Shown one piece after another: positions 48,514-60,455 of a stretch of DNA of 64,000 nt. The first letter of the stretch is position 1. Every line of letters begins with the position of its first letter. The notes under the pieces were generated by a model, which searched no databases, was not told the DNA's origin, and worked only from the letters and a program-made list of their open reading frames with translations. The position numbers and the translations under genes are program-made. This DNA is from Rhynochetos jubatus. Lineage: Eukaryota > Chordata > Aves > Eurypygiformes > Rhynochetidae. The DNA lies in contig CM050651.1 in assembly GCA_027574665.1 (NCBI GenBank), forward strand, positions 2,667,501 through 2,731,500. The letters run 5' to 3'.

Positions 48514-50723
48514 ATGGGCTTGTATAGTCTGGAGTTTGGGCGTTACGTTCGAAAACAGAGCGTTGGATGTTCTCCCCATCCTTGGATTGTTGGTTTTTTT
48601 GAGTTGGTTTGGGGTTGGTTTGTTTTCTTTTGTTTTTAATTGTGCAAACTGAGCTGATCTGTAGCCAACGTGGGAAGATTTGGGGAACGATGAAAACGTC
48701 GGCACCCCAAGACTTCCACCAAGCAGTCTCTGTTGTGCGGCAGCACCCGCTGCGTGCGTGTGGAGGGCAGGATGGGGAAACTGGAAGAGCCAGCTGATGC
48801 CTCTGGTTGGGAAAATTTGGTCTTTCCTCACTGAAACGAGGCGTCGTTGCACAGCGGCACGGATGGTCCCGATGCCTCCCACCTCACGTAACTGTGAACG
48901 CTGGAAGGTTCAGGGGAGCAGATGACAGCGGCCGGGAGCACAGCCTGAAGCCGTCCGCGGGCGATCGCACAGGCCCTGGGCAGAAACGGGCGTAGCCCCG
49001 GGGGTAAGCGGGTCTCGGTGGGCCACAGCCAGGCCCGCGGGGCCGGCTCTGGGCTTTCACAAGGGAACGTGCTGCACACGTGGCAAACCTAAACAGTCGC
49101 AGGGAGGTCACCATTTTCACTGCAGGGTGATAAAAATCCAGTGAAAGTGTAGGAGAACATAAATTTGGCAGTGTGGTGAGGACAGGTTGATTAGGGCGCT
49201 GCTGCTGGGGACGGCCTAGGTGGGTGAGTTAACTTAATGAGCTATGTAGTCCCCTTGGGACTTGCGGTAGCGCTTCCCTGTCAGAACACTTTGGCGCGTA
49301 TCGGCTGCCTGGGGGTGCAGAACGGCAGCTGTGAGCGGCGCCGAAGGGCTAAGAGGTATCAAGAGAGGTCAGCGCAGGTCCTAAGTGGGCCCCGCTCTCT
49401 CCTTCCTCCCCGTTATGGTTTCAGTTCGCTTCCTTCCCCTCCTGTGCTGCGGTATTTGAAGAACGGTTGAAGGACCTGGGTGAAGGTCATTCCCCAACGG
49501 GTGAAATAAGTGACGTAGTTATGACAAACACAGGGTCTGCCCAAATAAGCCTTGAGGTAACAGCGACGTATCACTATCTCCACTGTGTGGACCGGCGCTG
49601 AGTGGCGCTGTAATGAAGTCGCGATACGTCTCGCCCAACGCTGAGACGCCAGCCCCTCCGACTGTCCAAAGCAGCCGCCCCCAGGCTGCGGGCTGGGGCT
49701 GAGGTAAGCTGTCCTCCGAAACCTGTCGCCTTCTCCGTGCTTTCAGCTGCGAGCTGCTCGTCAGGTTACACAGCGCTGCGTAAAAAACGTTAACATGACC
49801 CACAGTCCCAGAGGTCTGGGAACTTGTGGCCCGACGCTGGCCGCTGTGAGCCGTAGGATGTGCTCTGCAGCGGAAGCCGCGAGGCGGACGCGGGTACCAG
49901 CGGTCCGGCTACCGATCAGCTCCTCGTGCGCTGCTGTCCTCGGCCCGGCGATGCGAAGCGCTGAGCTGCGATCCACGGGAGCCGAGGGGCTCAGCACCTT
50001 GCGCTTTCAAGTCTTGCCTTTCCCTGTGGAGCACGGATATGTGTCACGTTAAAGAGTGGGAGCGAAACGGGCTGGGAACCGTCTCAGCAGTTCCCTTTTG
50101 TGCAGGAACCCTTTGCAGGGCTTGCCTAGGCGAGGGGGAGTACCTGTTTTAACTGCTGTAGGGCAGGCAGGACGAGCTGCGTTTTTAACAAGGACTACCT
50201 GGTCAGGGTGAGCTGTCAACCCCGCTTGCCCCCACAGCTAAGTTTTTAAAAAGTGCTTTAGTTACGTCTCTTTTAGCCGACCCCTTCTTAAAACACAGCG
50301 CGAGGACCTGTGCCAGCTCCTGCTGAAGACGATCGGGGTTTGCCCGTGCGCTGCTTTGGCCGGAGCCGGGCTGGGCCCCAGTTCAGTGAAGGAGAGCACG
50401 GGCCAAAGTTGTCACTCGGCCTGGCAGGTAAGCGGCTCTCGGTCGGGATAGCCTGGTCAGGAGAGACGGACAGGCGAAGGTCTGGCATGGGCGTGTGTCT
50501 GGGCGAGGGAGCGGCGAGCTGGCGCGGCACGCGGAGAAGGCGATGGCGAGCCCGCTGCGTGGGGCGCGGCGCTGCAGATGGCACAGCACCCCTTCCTCGG
50601 GAGCGAGCGGCCCGGGGCGTCGCCTGCTCACGCAGAGCTGGGAGAGGAGGGCTTGGACATACCCAGCTACCGCGCGGCGGCCGAGCGCCGGTCCGTGTGC
50701 GGGGGCAGGTGCAGGCTTCGGGG

Positions 50724-50729
50724 AATAAA
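50724..50729 (+). terminator. MAML3: Possible proximal poly(A) signal of MAML3
   Basis: An AATAAA hexamer is followed within 40 bp by a T/G-rich stretch (ctgttgtctctgt), so it could end a shorter transcript. The distal signal at 51259 seems the main one. Confidence 0.4.
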
Positions 50730-50869
50730 TGGCGACGGAGGCCGAGTCTGTTGTCTCTGTAAAGCTTCCTCCAAATACTCCGTACTGGGACCAAGTACTA
50801 GAGAGGTAGATTTTAATAGATTTGGGGTTGTTTTCTTTCTTTCTTACTATGGTGCTGATGTATATGTAA

Positions 50870-50886
50870 TGTTAAAAAAAAAAAAA
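50870..50886. repeat. Poly(A) run in MAML3 3' UTR
   Basis: An uninterrupted A run of about 14 bases directly precedes the Pumilio-type motif. It is probably length-variable. Confidence 0.85.
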
Positions 50887-50893
50887 AGTTATT

Positions 50894-50901
50894 TGTAAAT
50901 A
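50894..50901 (+). promoter_or_regulatory. MAML3: Pumilio-type RNA element in the 3' UTR
   Basis: TGTAAATA matches the UGUANAUA consensus bound by PUM1/PUM2 proteins, which repress and destabilise mRNAs. It lies about 360 bases before the distal poly(A) signal in an AT-rich accessible region. Function is inferred from the motif only. Confidence 0.45.
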
Positions 50902-50944
50902 TGTTTTTACAATTCTACAGATATCACTGGGTCTACTATCTGTA

Positions 50945-50985
50945 AAATATATACATATAAAAATATATATATATACTGTTTGTTT
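50945..50985. repeat. AT-rich microsatellite
   Basis: An (AT)n-like stretch (atatatacatataaaaatat and following) sits in the distal 3' UTR. It is short and imperfect. Confidence 0.75.
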
Positions 50986-51258
50986 AAAATAGAGTATTTT
51001 TATTTCATTCCTTAACTCATCCTTACTGCGGTGGTATTGCACTTCAGATGACATCTATTTACTACTTTGTACTGTATTCCTGACAGCAACTTGCTCCATT
51101 TTATTCAGATTTTTCTAGTTTTCTGTTTTTACTTTGTACATTAAGCATTGCTTATTTCCTTTTAAGACCTGTACAGAGCTCTGAAAATGTAGAAAAAAGA
51201 CCTGATGTTAACATACCACTTTTAAAGAAAAAACAAAACAAAACAAAAAAAATGCCCA

Positions 51259-51264
51259 AATAAA
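51259..51264 (+). terminator. MAML3: Distal poly(A) signal of MAML3
   Basis: An AATAAA lies in cccaaataaaagatgg and is preceded by A-rich (aaaac)n DNA. T/G-rich downstream sequence (tggtttatgggatcat) follows about 30 bp on. No better signal occurs before MGST2, so this is the likely transcript end. Confidence 0.7.
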
Positions 51265-51285
51265 AGATGGTTATCTGAGTCATAC

Positions 51286-54200
51286 GCAATGCTGGTTTAT
51301 GGGATCATCTCTCGCCCCACTCCTGCGCCTCGGCGGGTGGTCTTCAGGGGCAGGAGGGAAACCAGCTTCGGGCAGGCCTGGCGGGTCGTACAGGCAGGTT
51401 ATGGCCGGTACCAGGCCCTGCGCTGGGGTCAGGGTGCCCCTTTCTCGGTGAGCGACCAAAGCTGCGTGTGCTGCGAGGTGACGCCTGCGCTCGGGCAGTT
51501 GCTGCGGGGGAGCTGGTCCGTAACTGGGGCCGTTAGAGGAGGCAGCTCCAAACTTTCGCGTTTATTCCGTGTAGGGAGTAAAAGCAGGGAAGTGCTTTCA
51601 GAGGAGGACAGACGATGGAGAGCCCAGGATGTGGGAGTCCTGTGGCTGAGAGGTCGGGAGGCAAGGCGGGGTGGAAGAAGGGAGATGCAGGGTTGGATGT
51701 AGATGTTGAAAGAGGAGATGGGGAAACTGAGGGAGCATGAAGACGCATGCTCAGAGTAGCTCCCCATCACCTACTACAGCGTGAGAATTGTGTTGTCAGA
51801 AGCCTTTTGGAAAGTGCTTGTAGACTTGTTGAGTGTACACGACCTGTTCAGGATAAATGTGCCGTGAAGCCAAGTCTCGACACCAATTCCTCCGTGTTTC
51901 CAGCCTACCGGGGACTCGTGGGGAATCAGGCGCGGGACCTCTGTTTGCACAGCGTGCTTTTCGGGATGTCAGCGTGGCTTGGCTCCATGTACAACCTCTA
52001 AGGTGAGGTTCCCGTCTCTCCTTAATGCCAGTCCTTGGCCATTCTAAACGTGGAGGAGGGGGCACAAAGAAGGAGATGGGCCCCGGTCGGAGCAGCTTGC
52101 CAGTTACTCCTCGGCATCTGCTGGCAGAGGGCGTGCGGGGAAAGGATGCTTTTGGCAAGAGGCCCCTGGGTACTGACTGGCTGTGACGCTGCAGCAGGGA
52201 CCAGCATCACGTCTGATCATAGCTGGCAGGTGAACGTTTGCATCAACTCACGGTGAGTGCTGCAGGCGCAGCCTGAGACTGGCTCTGCGCTCCGCAGGCA
52301 GGAAACGGTGCGGTTCTCACTACAGTTGAACTCAGCACTGACCCTGACAGCATCCATCTGGGACAGGTGTTTTGCTTTTAATGAGAGTTGAGTCGGTCGT
52401 TAACACTTTTCCATCATAGATATTCCATCTTGGCTTATCGGGGGAAAAGCAGTGACTCGGAAGACGGCATCCTCAGCTCCAGGCCTACTCCTGCCCTCCG
52501 GTTTGCTGGTGCAGCTCCTGACATGCTAGGTTCGTTAGGTTAGCACGCTGGCTTTGGGCTGCCGGCGGGTGCTTTGCAGCCTCACACCTGCATTTTTCTG
52601 CCATGTGAAATTGTGCGGCAGCAGTTTAGTCCTTGCTGGGGGACGGAACAGGACAGACTAGACTAGACAAGACGATGGGGTATGGGAAGCTACCTACAAG
52701 CACCCCAGAGCACTACAACAGGTAAGCTTGGAATGGGATGGTTTCAGAGGCGACAACCTATTTGAACACAGTCAGGGACCTTTGGGCCTCCTCTGGTGTG
52801 TGTTTCAAGGCTGTTACATAGTTGGGAGCTTCGTCTCGGTTTTGATTCTGGCAGCAGCGCTTCCTGCTGCCCATGACTGCCCGGAGGCATCGCTGGCAGG
52901 TGGGTACGTGGACTTTGTGTCTTTCAGCCCATAGCAGGAAGGCTGGTGGAAGAATTCCCAGTGTTTCCTGTGGTTGTTAAACCTGGCCCTGCTGTGCTTT
53001 CTCCCTGGAGGGCTGTGCCGGAGAGTTGCCCTTCCCTGTGTCACCGTCACGATCCGTCCTTTTCCCCCCTGCAGCCGATACTGGACCCACGTCTTTCACC
53101 TTTGTACTTGCTTCATTTTATTGCTTCAGCTGCCATCTCGACCTTTGCCGCCCGCAGGCACCAAGCTGTCTCTGAGCCACGAGCTCACTTGGGCACGTGC
53201 CCACCTTTTTCGCACGAAAGGTTATTACGAACCTGACCCACCAACCGATTGTTTTGTGGCCACGTTATCAACCCCGGTATACTTTTAGAAAGACCATAAG
53301 CATGTTCGTTATATAGACCTGACTGGACAGCGCTGTAAACGTGCGGTATTTTTGGCCAAATCGTGTCTTCAGAGACGTGGCAAGGAAAGTTTCTGCCTGC
53401 TGGCTCTAGCATGAGTACATTCAGCATTGCCTAAGTAACTGGAATTATCAGAAGCTGCCAAAATAGAGGCAGACTTGCCTCTCTTCTTGCTGACCGTCAG
53501 CATACCTTGAGCTCAAGGTGGTGAGCCATGACTTTCCCCTCCTTTTAGCAGAAAACTCTCCCCGTTGTCTGTTTGCTTTTCACTGTCATTCTGTGGTTCC
53601 CAGAGCTGCAGCCACGCTGGGATGTCCATCCCGCCTTTCCCACAGCCCAGCCTTCTGTGCTGTGGTGGGAGATGATGCTGCAGACCCAACTCTTAGACGA
53701 GCATTGTTTTCGTTGGGGCCGGCTCTCCCCTCTCCCTCTCCCAAGTGCCGCGCTGTGGGGACAGCCTGTCTTCAGGAAGCTTCGCGTGAGGACTGGGATC
53801 TGCCCCACTGCTGCGAGAAGAGCATTGGAGCGTGTGTTGAACTGCAAACGCGCGTACAGAAGCAAAAGGCCTTCACAGACACGGAGGGTCGAGTGCAGCT
53901 GCAAATGTCTTCCCAAAGAAAGCAGCGTTTCCATATATATTAAACAGCCTCCTGCGATGGGATGGGATTGGATATACTTGGAAAACTGGGACCTCGCAGC
54001 GGCATACTGCATCGGAGTGTGTTTGTACCTCTGTGCAGAACGGGGAAATGATGAGGAGTGAAGGAAGACTACAGAGGCGCTGGCAGAGCTAAGGACATCG
54101 GGTAAGACGGGCCGATGCTTGCAGTGCCAGTTGCAACTAAATTACTTAGTGAATTAATGGGTTCGGTTTTGTGTAACTTGTTTAGGGTTTACAATGCTGT

Positions 54201-54334
54201 ACGGGAAACCAGAGCGTTTAATTGCAAACGCAGATGGGACATGACAGTCTGTCTTACTGACTCTTTCTCAAGAGCGCAGGGAAAGGAGAAAGTGTAAACA
54301 GCTCAGGAAAAACATGCATTTTACATTGCAACGG
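51286..54334. other. Intergenic gap between convergent MAML3 and MGST2
   Basis: About 3 kb separates the two inferred transcript ends. It is GC-moderate, with no recognised gene or mobile element. It contains a short degenerate gacta repeat near 52657-52672. Several open frames of 70-160 codons (for example 53573-54061) look like chance. Confidence 0.6.
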
Positions 54335-54358
54335 GCTGTTAGCAAAGAGCTCTGATGC

Positions 54359-54364
54359 TTTATT
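54359..54364 (-). terminator. MGST2: Poly(A) signal of MGST2 (distal candidate)
   Basis: TTTATT on the + strand reads AATAAA on the MGST2 strand, 80 bases after the stop codon. A second AATAAA (+ strand TTTATT at 54412-54417) lies only 27 bases after the stop. A short MGST2 3' UTR fits the family. Which one is used cannot be told from sequence. Confidence 0.6.
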
Positions 54365-54443
54365 CACGTGCAGCTTATCATCTTTTTGTGGTGGGGAAAG
54401 CACCCGTGTTCTTTATTTACTTTTAAAAACCCCACAGCAGTCT

Positions 54444-54576
54444 TCAGAACAATTTACGTAGTTTCTTCGGAATGCTGAAGTGCAGGTATTCCTCCAGCAA
54501 GCTGTTAACAATCCCAGCAGCACCCAGGGTTACCAAGCAAATTAGAATTAGCAAATTCAAATAAAAACCTGTCAAC
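54444..54576 (-). CDS. MGST2: MGST2 last coding exon (microsomal glutathione S-transferase 2)
   Basis: On the - strand the acceptor ccgcttctag precedes G, which completes the AG|G arginine codon from the previous exon (R104 by human numbering). The exon then encodes LTGFYLNLLILICLVTLGAA and ends ...SIPKKLRKLF before TGA (54444-54446). This is the fourth transmembrane helix and the basic cytosolic tail of a MAPEG protein, close to human MGST2. MGST2 makes leukotriene C4 from LTA4 and glutathione and reduces lipid hydroperoxides in ER/nuclear-envelope membranes as a trimer. R104 is the arginine that stabilises the glutathione thiolate in the related LTC4 synthase. Confidence 0.95.
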
Positions 54577-57217
54577 CTAGAAGCGGAAAGGAGAAAAATA
54601 CTGTTACGACGTGTACACGGTGCGGTTACAGGAGACGGGTTGTCCACACCAGTGAAGAGGTGTAGAGTCAGGAAGGGTCACTGTGCAACGCTACCTTGGG
54701 GTGTTTTGGTCATAAGCCATTCCCGCGCGTGACTTTGCTAGGGAGAAGAGAGGTTCCTAACATCCCCTCTGCAGGACAACTCTCCCCAGTGTTTCTAAAG
54801 GTTCGTGTGGAAATTAGGAACTTGCTCCGGGATGAAGCTGCCTCATCCCATGACGTGAATACCTGTAGGCAGAGCTACAGGCAAGCTTGAGCATCTCACT
54901 GCAACTCTGGCTGGGGGGGAGGAGCCTTGGGGACTGAGGGAGAGGTGTGCGTGTCCCACACCCACGTCGGGTCCTCTCCACTGAGCTGGGAGCTCTGCAG
55001 CTAGTTATCACGTCGACTTGGAGACGGATTGTTGCGTCGGAGAGGAGCAGTCTTGATCTCCAAATACCCAGCCATTAGGGTACTTGCTGGGGATGGGAGA
55101 GGATCAGGTTATTTTATTTGTACAAAATGAAAAGCTCCCACGGAAGAGGCTGGGAGATGCCCTTCAGCCCTGAACCACAGAGCTCGCTTTTCGGGCACGT
55201 GGGAGCAGGGAGCTTCTCCTCCACGCACGGTCTGCTGGGGTGCAGACTGGTCTGCTGGGGTGCAGACTGGTCTGACAGGCATGTTCTGGGGGCTGCTGCT
55301 GCGTTGGCCTCTGCCGGCAAAGCAAGCAGCGAAAGGTCTCTGGAGAATCCCATCATGTTAGATCGGAGGGAGGTCTGAGGAGCTTGTCAGCCCTCGATTT
55401 ACAGCTAGCTATCCCCATACGCGCGGAGGTTGAAGAGGTTAGGTGCTCGGGCACTGCTGGGGGTGGAGGGAGCCCCCCTGGTGTCTAAAGACTTGATGTG
55501 AGTAGCTTTGCTGGGTGTGCCACATCTAGGCACAGATTTGAAAATGGTGCAAGATGATATTTGCTCCATTTCTGGAGAGCATGACAAGTCTTTAGCTTAG
55601 TCTGTCAGAGCCAGCTGGAAGGAAGGGTGGAGGACACAACTCACTCACAAAGGCCTCTCCAGCACAGAAGCCAAGTAGAAGGTGCTTGTTCCTGTTGTGT
55701 TCTTAAAACACCCCGCCTTGGCAAATCTGAGCCGCGGTTCATGTAAGCAAGTGCACGAGTACGTGTCGTAACCAGCTCTGAGCACAGGGACCAGGTTTGT
55801 CTTTCTAACCAGCAGGGCTGGAGTCAGCAATTATGGTTGAGAATCGGTGTGAAGACTAATTCCCTTCTTGCTGCTAGGGCTGCTGGAGGCTCGTTGGACT
55901 TTTTGGGGCTGGGTGCCACACCAGCCAGCCCTGCAGAGGCAGGCCTGGTGAGCAAAGCCATTTTCTGGGGCTGCCAGGCTGAGTCTCGTTACCCTCTGTT
56001 CAATGCAAAGAGATTAGGGCCTCATCAGAGTGTAAAGCTCTGTCCAGCCACTCTTCTTAGCCCCCCCTGAGAGGCTGACTAGCGGCCCCAGAGTACTGAA
56101 GTAAAGCATGGGAAAGATTTCTTGGACAACGGACTTTTTAGTTTGCTGATGAGAGAGAGGTCCGTTCTGCTCTGCTTGTTCATTTATTTACACAGTTTTG
56201 CTCCCCAAACTTCCTTAATCATTGCTAGTCTCCTGGCTGGTGTTCACTGCATCATTTGAATGATTGCATCTCTTACTGGGAGATGGAACGTTGTCTCCAT
56301 ACGTTCGCTAGGGAAAACATAGCGTCTCCTTTCTCTGAAGCAACAGCTCTTCCGAAGAAGGTAAAGCATTGGTGGAGACTGTCACGAAGGAGAACAGTGG
56401 CATCGGTACACAAGCTAGGGGAAATAGCGCTGCAGCACAGTCGGCTGCTGCTGCGGGATTATTCACTGCAGAACAGTCTGATTGTGTCTTCCTCTGGAAA
56501 TATACATCCCAGGTCTTTTAATTCTATGACAAGCATATATCGTGCTGTTCTCTTTTATGACTGATGTGTGTGTTGGAAGAGAAGCCTTAGGTCAGGACAC
56601 AGAAGGTGGATTCAGTGGCTTCAGGAAAACAAGCAATAAACTGTGTGTTTGACTGTTTACAGCGCAGGGGGTTTGCCAGTGTGCACGTTTGCTGAAGCAG
56701 AATTCACGTTATGAGCTGCTGCACACTTAGCGTTCGTTAATGTGTGCTTATCTGAAGGTGTGTCCTCTCAGCTGTTTGGTGAAAGTCCATCAGCCTGCAA
56801 GGCTTCCTTCAGTGCATTTTGTATGGCTGGAGTAAAGGTCTTGATGTGACAAACCGAGGGAAAATGCGAACAGCAGACAGGCAGGCACGGCGCAAGCCTT
56901 GCCTGAGCAGTCCCCCCTCCTACAGTAGGCCTGAGCTGCAAAGCTGCGCTTCGTTTTCAGAGCTCTCAGGGTCTGGTTGCCAATATGCTCAGCACAAAGT
57001 GGGCACCCACCAGGTGAGCATCACCCCTTTTCTCACTTGTCGCACATGCACGGCTTAACCTAGGCTCTGCTGTAACAGCCAGCCCTCTTCCCGAGGGCTC
57101 CCGGGGCTCCCGCCCTCTCCCTGGCACTCCACACGTGTTGCATCCCACTACAGTCACCGGGCACTGCCAGCCCTCGGCGCAGACCACAGCCCGGAGCTTT
57201 CACCGGTAACGCCTTAC
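54577..57217 (-). other. MGST2: MGST2 intron between exons 4 and 5
   Basis: A 2.64-kb GT-AG intron on the - strand. It contains a 20-bp direct repeat (55229-55268) and otherwise unremarkable DNA. Confidence 0.85.
55229..55268. repeat. 20-bp tandem repeat, 2 copies plus partial
   Basis: ggtctgctggggtgcagact occurs twice head to tail (55229-55248 and 55249-55268), followed by ggtctg. This is a small recent duplication within an MGST2 intron. Confidence 0.95.
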
Positions 57218-57299
57218 CTTCCTTTCACAGTCTGTACGTAACCATGGAAGTACTTGTAACGGGCAAACACGTACAGCAGGCCCAGGAAGGAAGCTAATT
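57218..57299 (-). CDS. MGST2: MGST2 coding exon 4
   Basis: This 82-nt exon lies between the acceptor tttctttcctag and the donor gtaaggc. Two leading bases complete a Glu codon; the exon then encodes [20 protein letters not shown] and VQTVKG, ending with AG of the split R104 codon. It covers the third transmembrane helix and the following loop. The tyrosines equivalent to Y93 and Y97 of MGST2/LTC4 synthase, which contact glutathione and substrate, are present in YKYFHGY. Phases match both neighbouring exons. Confidence 0.95.
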
Positions 57300-59188
57300 C
57301 TAGGAAAGAAAATATTAATAGGTGGGGGAAACAACAGTTAGAAAACTAAAAACTGCGGATCGTAGACAGTTAAACCACTTCAGTTAAGTTTTCCAGTTGG
57401 GGATTTTCATAGCTACCCATACCCTGGGAACTTATCTTGGGAAAGAATCATTCCAAAGAGATGTATGTATTCTTAAACATTCACTGCAGGAGGGTCTTGG
57501 AATGGGTGTACAGGGAGGGGTGGCCATTGGACTGTCCAAAAAAATCTAAAAGCATTCCCTGGAAGGGAGATCGCAGGAACTGACAGGAATCTCTACCTCT
57601 CCCCGCCCCAGTGTGGTGGTTTTCCCAGAGACAGGATGGTAGGTTGGAGGCTGGGGCTTGACCCGGCGCTGTCATTTTGTATTGTTATGGCAGTTCATGC
57701 TGAAGGGGAGTGTTTGTTTTGGAAAGAGAATCTTATTTATGTTGTTAATAACCTGCTTTGCATTTATATAGCAGCTTTTATCCAAGGACATGAGAGAAAG
57801 CTGTACTGAAGTTAGCTTCCTGACCTCCCTGTGGGAAGAGCATAAAGTCACCTCGTTTGATAGATGGAGCGGGGTGTGGAGGTCAGTCCTATCACCCAGG
57901 GCTAAGCAGCGCTAGTTAATTCTGTGTTCCTTCAGACCGTGCCGCTGTTACAGAGGATGGCTTTTACTGTGTTCTGGATTAACTCGTGTAAACATACCTG
58001 TGGGAGCTGCTCAGCTGAAAAACTGACTTCAGGGGGAGGTTAACATCATCCTTCTTTTCTTACATGTGACAGCACATGTCTGTGTTGCTGGTTAGCAGCT
58101 GTGACTTTCCTCGATTCAAGTGTCTGTCTTGAGCACATGTACCCTCTCACATCCAATTTGTTGACTTTATTGCTGCTACTTCGGATTTACATTGGATTTG
58201 CAGTGGAGATGGGACTCAGGCTATAAGAGGGCCCCAAAACAAAAGTACCGTGTTGGAGCAAACATGGAAAATGGACAAAGAGGGAAGCTAGTCGTGCAGG
58301 AGGGAGAGGTGTAGCAGGCATGAGCTAGTTATCCTTTCTCCAGCCCACAGACTTCATGCTTCTAGAACATCAGCTGGGGAGGAGTTAGTAAAGCAAACAT
58401 CAGGCTCCCTCACAAGTTGTAGTGCTGAGAGCCCACCCCATCGCTGTTAGGAGACATCACAGACCCACCTCGGAAAGTCCAACAGAGTGAGGGTATGAAC
58501 CTACGCTCTCTAGTGTCTGAGTGCACAACATTTGGCGAAAAAATGCCCCCTGCTAGGTGCCTGAGGAAACACAATGGGGCTTCAGGAGTCCCCGCTGCAT
58601 ACCTGAAGTACTGTATCTAGGGCTGGAGATGCCGCTGTTACGGCTGCGCTCCAGAGCTCCGTGCTGTGTCCCAGAACAAACAAATGAGTCATAGCCCGGT
58701 GGGGATGTCACTCATCCGGGATGCAAAAGCCCAAAGGTTTGCTGGCTTGAGCTCCATCTCCATTAGCCAGGGATCCAGCTACAGGGATGTGTGCTCTGAC
58801 CTGAGTCTTTCCAGGCTGCCTCCTCCCAAGGGACGATAGCTATGCTTGATGTCCTGTGAGAATTGTCCCGTAATGGGCAAATAATTGGTAGCGAGAAGCA
58901 TCTGGGAGCTGCTTTTCTGAATGACTCACCCTGAAAACCCACTGAATGTATGATGAGTGTGCCACGTACTGGCACCTTGGTTTGCAGAGAGAAGGGAAAG
59001 CTGGTGGGGCTGTGCGAAGTGCCATGACTAAGCGGGGGTTTCAGTGTCACTGAGTGTTCTTCTAGGAAGGCTATGCTAAGGTGGTGAATTGAAAGAAGTC
59101 TACGGTCATTTACCTCCTGGTAAAGCTACAGTGTTTTAAAAAGGTACGTAAAACTTCTTAGTGCAAAGTAAAAATGAAAAGTGTTTAC
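57300..59188 (-). other. MGST2: MGST2 intron between exons 3 and 4
   Basis: A 1.89-kb GT-AG intron. A decayed old repeat is suspected at 57757-57870; nothing else is recognised. Confidence 0.85.
57757..57870 (+). mobile_element. Decayed ancient amniote repeat
   Basis: tttatatagcagcttttatc followed by caaggaca, and later ctcgtttgatagatgg, resembles the widespread amniote repeat 'tatagcgccttttatccaaggatctcaaagcgcttta...ccattttacagatgg'. It is strongly diverged, and the family name is uncertain. Confidence 0.35.
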
Positions 59189-59259
59189 CTTCATTAAAAA
59201 ACCATCCTGCAGTCCAGAGGGCAGTCAGGAATATTGGGTAAAACTCCACACAGTTTTGT
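59189..59259 (-). CDS. MGST2: MGST2 coding exon 3
   Basis: This 71-nt exon lies between the acceptor ttattctacag and the donor gtaaacac. One leading A completes the Gln codon (CA|A) begun in exon 2; then come QNCVEFYPIFLTALWTAG and WFFNE, and one base of the next Glu codon. With exon 2 it rebuilds the MAPEG signature FRAQQNCVEFYP, which carries R51, N55 and E58 of the glutathione site (human numbering). It spans the second transmembrane helix. Residues and phase agree with human MGST2. Confidence 0.95.
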
Positions 59260-60455
59260 CTGTAGAATAAATTTGAAAGAACATTAGTCTGGAAAGGAAA
59301 AGAACTATGGGTAGGATTTTCAAGCAGAATCAGCTTTGGCCTCATTTTGTTGCCACTAAGGTGAATGCTGTTGAACCCAGTGGGAGCACAGTCAAGCCAG
59401 CATTAGGTATTCTTAAAAATTCTCTTTGAGAAGAAAATATCTCAAATGCAAACTATTTCAAATATTTTCCTGGTATTTAAACTTAGGCAAGGATCTGGAT
59501 CCCAACCACATGGAAATAAATGGGACAAATAATCCTAAATTAAGTGCCTGTGCAGCAGAGAGGCCAGAGTTCCGGCACATTGCTGTGATGTTAATCACTT
59601 ATCTCCATGCTCGGTATGCAAGTTTTGTGGGTCAGCATTCCCGGGACTGCAAGAGGAAGCATAGAGCCGTGCGTAGGCAGCTTGGATTGCCCTGCTGAGG
59701 CCAACTGCCTTTATGAAGGGATGTCAAGCACAGACAGCACCCGATAGATGTTATGGGGAGGACCATAACATCTTCATTGGTGGACATCATCTGTTTTCCC
59801 ACCAATCTTTTGCTGGGATATCTTTCCTTGATTGTTCTGAATGAATTTCTTTTTAAGGAATTAGGCATCTTTCTATATCTAACGGATTCTGTTATCTAAT
59901 ATGTTGTCTAATATATTCTCTATCTCGTTATTGTTATCCACTACAACTACAGTTACAGCAGATGGGATTGAAATAAAAACTAATACTTCTGCAAAGGGTC
60001 ATTAGCTAATCACAAACTGAAGCCCCTTAGGAAAGCGCTGGTTTAGGCGGGCTCTTTCACCGTTATCCACCGTGAAGGCACAGGTTTTCGGTGCTCGTCT
60101 GCCACGTGTTTAGTGTTCGCCACAGTCCAAGAAGGGTCGGCACAGCTTGCTACATCCAGGACATCTGAATTCTCTAAGTTACAGTCACTTAGCTCTCAGC
60201 CCCTACTTAGGTTTGGGTAATCTGACTGCCTGGTTTGATCAAATTTTGAGCAGTGACTGGTTTAAATGAGCTGAATTTACCCCATTATCATTAAAATAAT
60301 AGCTGAACCATTTGAGAAGTGATCTGTTCATTCTTTTTCCTTTTTTTTTAGAGCAAAGGGTGCAAAGAACAATAATGTTTTAAGATAATGTTTTTGCTTC
60401 TCTCCTGGACTGAATGGTTATTCATTGCCACCATCTTAATGATCTCCAGACTTAC
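59260..60455 (-). other. MGST2: MGST2 intron between exons 2 and 3
   Basis: A 1.20-kb GT-AG intron, moderately AT-rich. It contains a TCTAATAT-type degenerate repeat near 59875-59930; no gene or element was recognised. Confidence 0.85.

Larger units (their letters stand above)
48514..51285 (+). other. MAML3: MAML3 3' UTR
   Basis: From the stop to just past the AATAAA at 51259 is about 2.8 kb, a plausible 3' UTR length for this gene. The left part is GC-rich; the last 470 bp (about 50812-51285) are AT-rich with T runs, an AT microsatellite and a TGTAAATA Pumilio-type motif. That composition change is typical of conserved distal 3' UTR ends. The exact cleavage site is inferred. Confidence 0.7.

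Noticed and set aside
53573..54061. 162-codon frame in the intergenic gap
   Set aside because: It overlaps other frames of similar length, has no domain, and is not part of MGST2 or MAML3.
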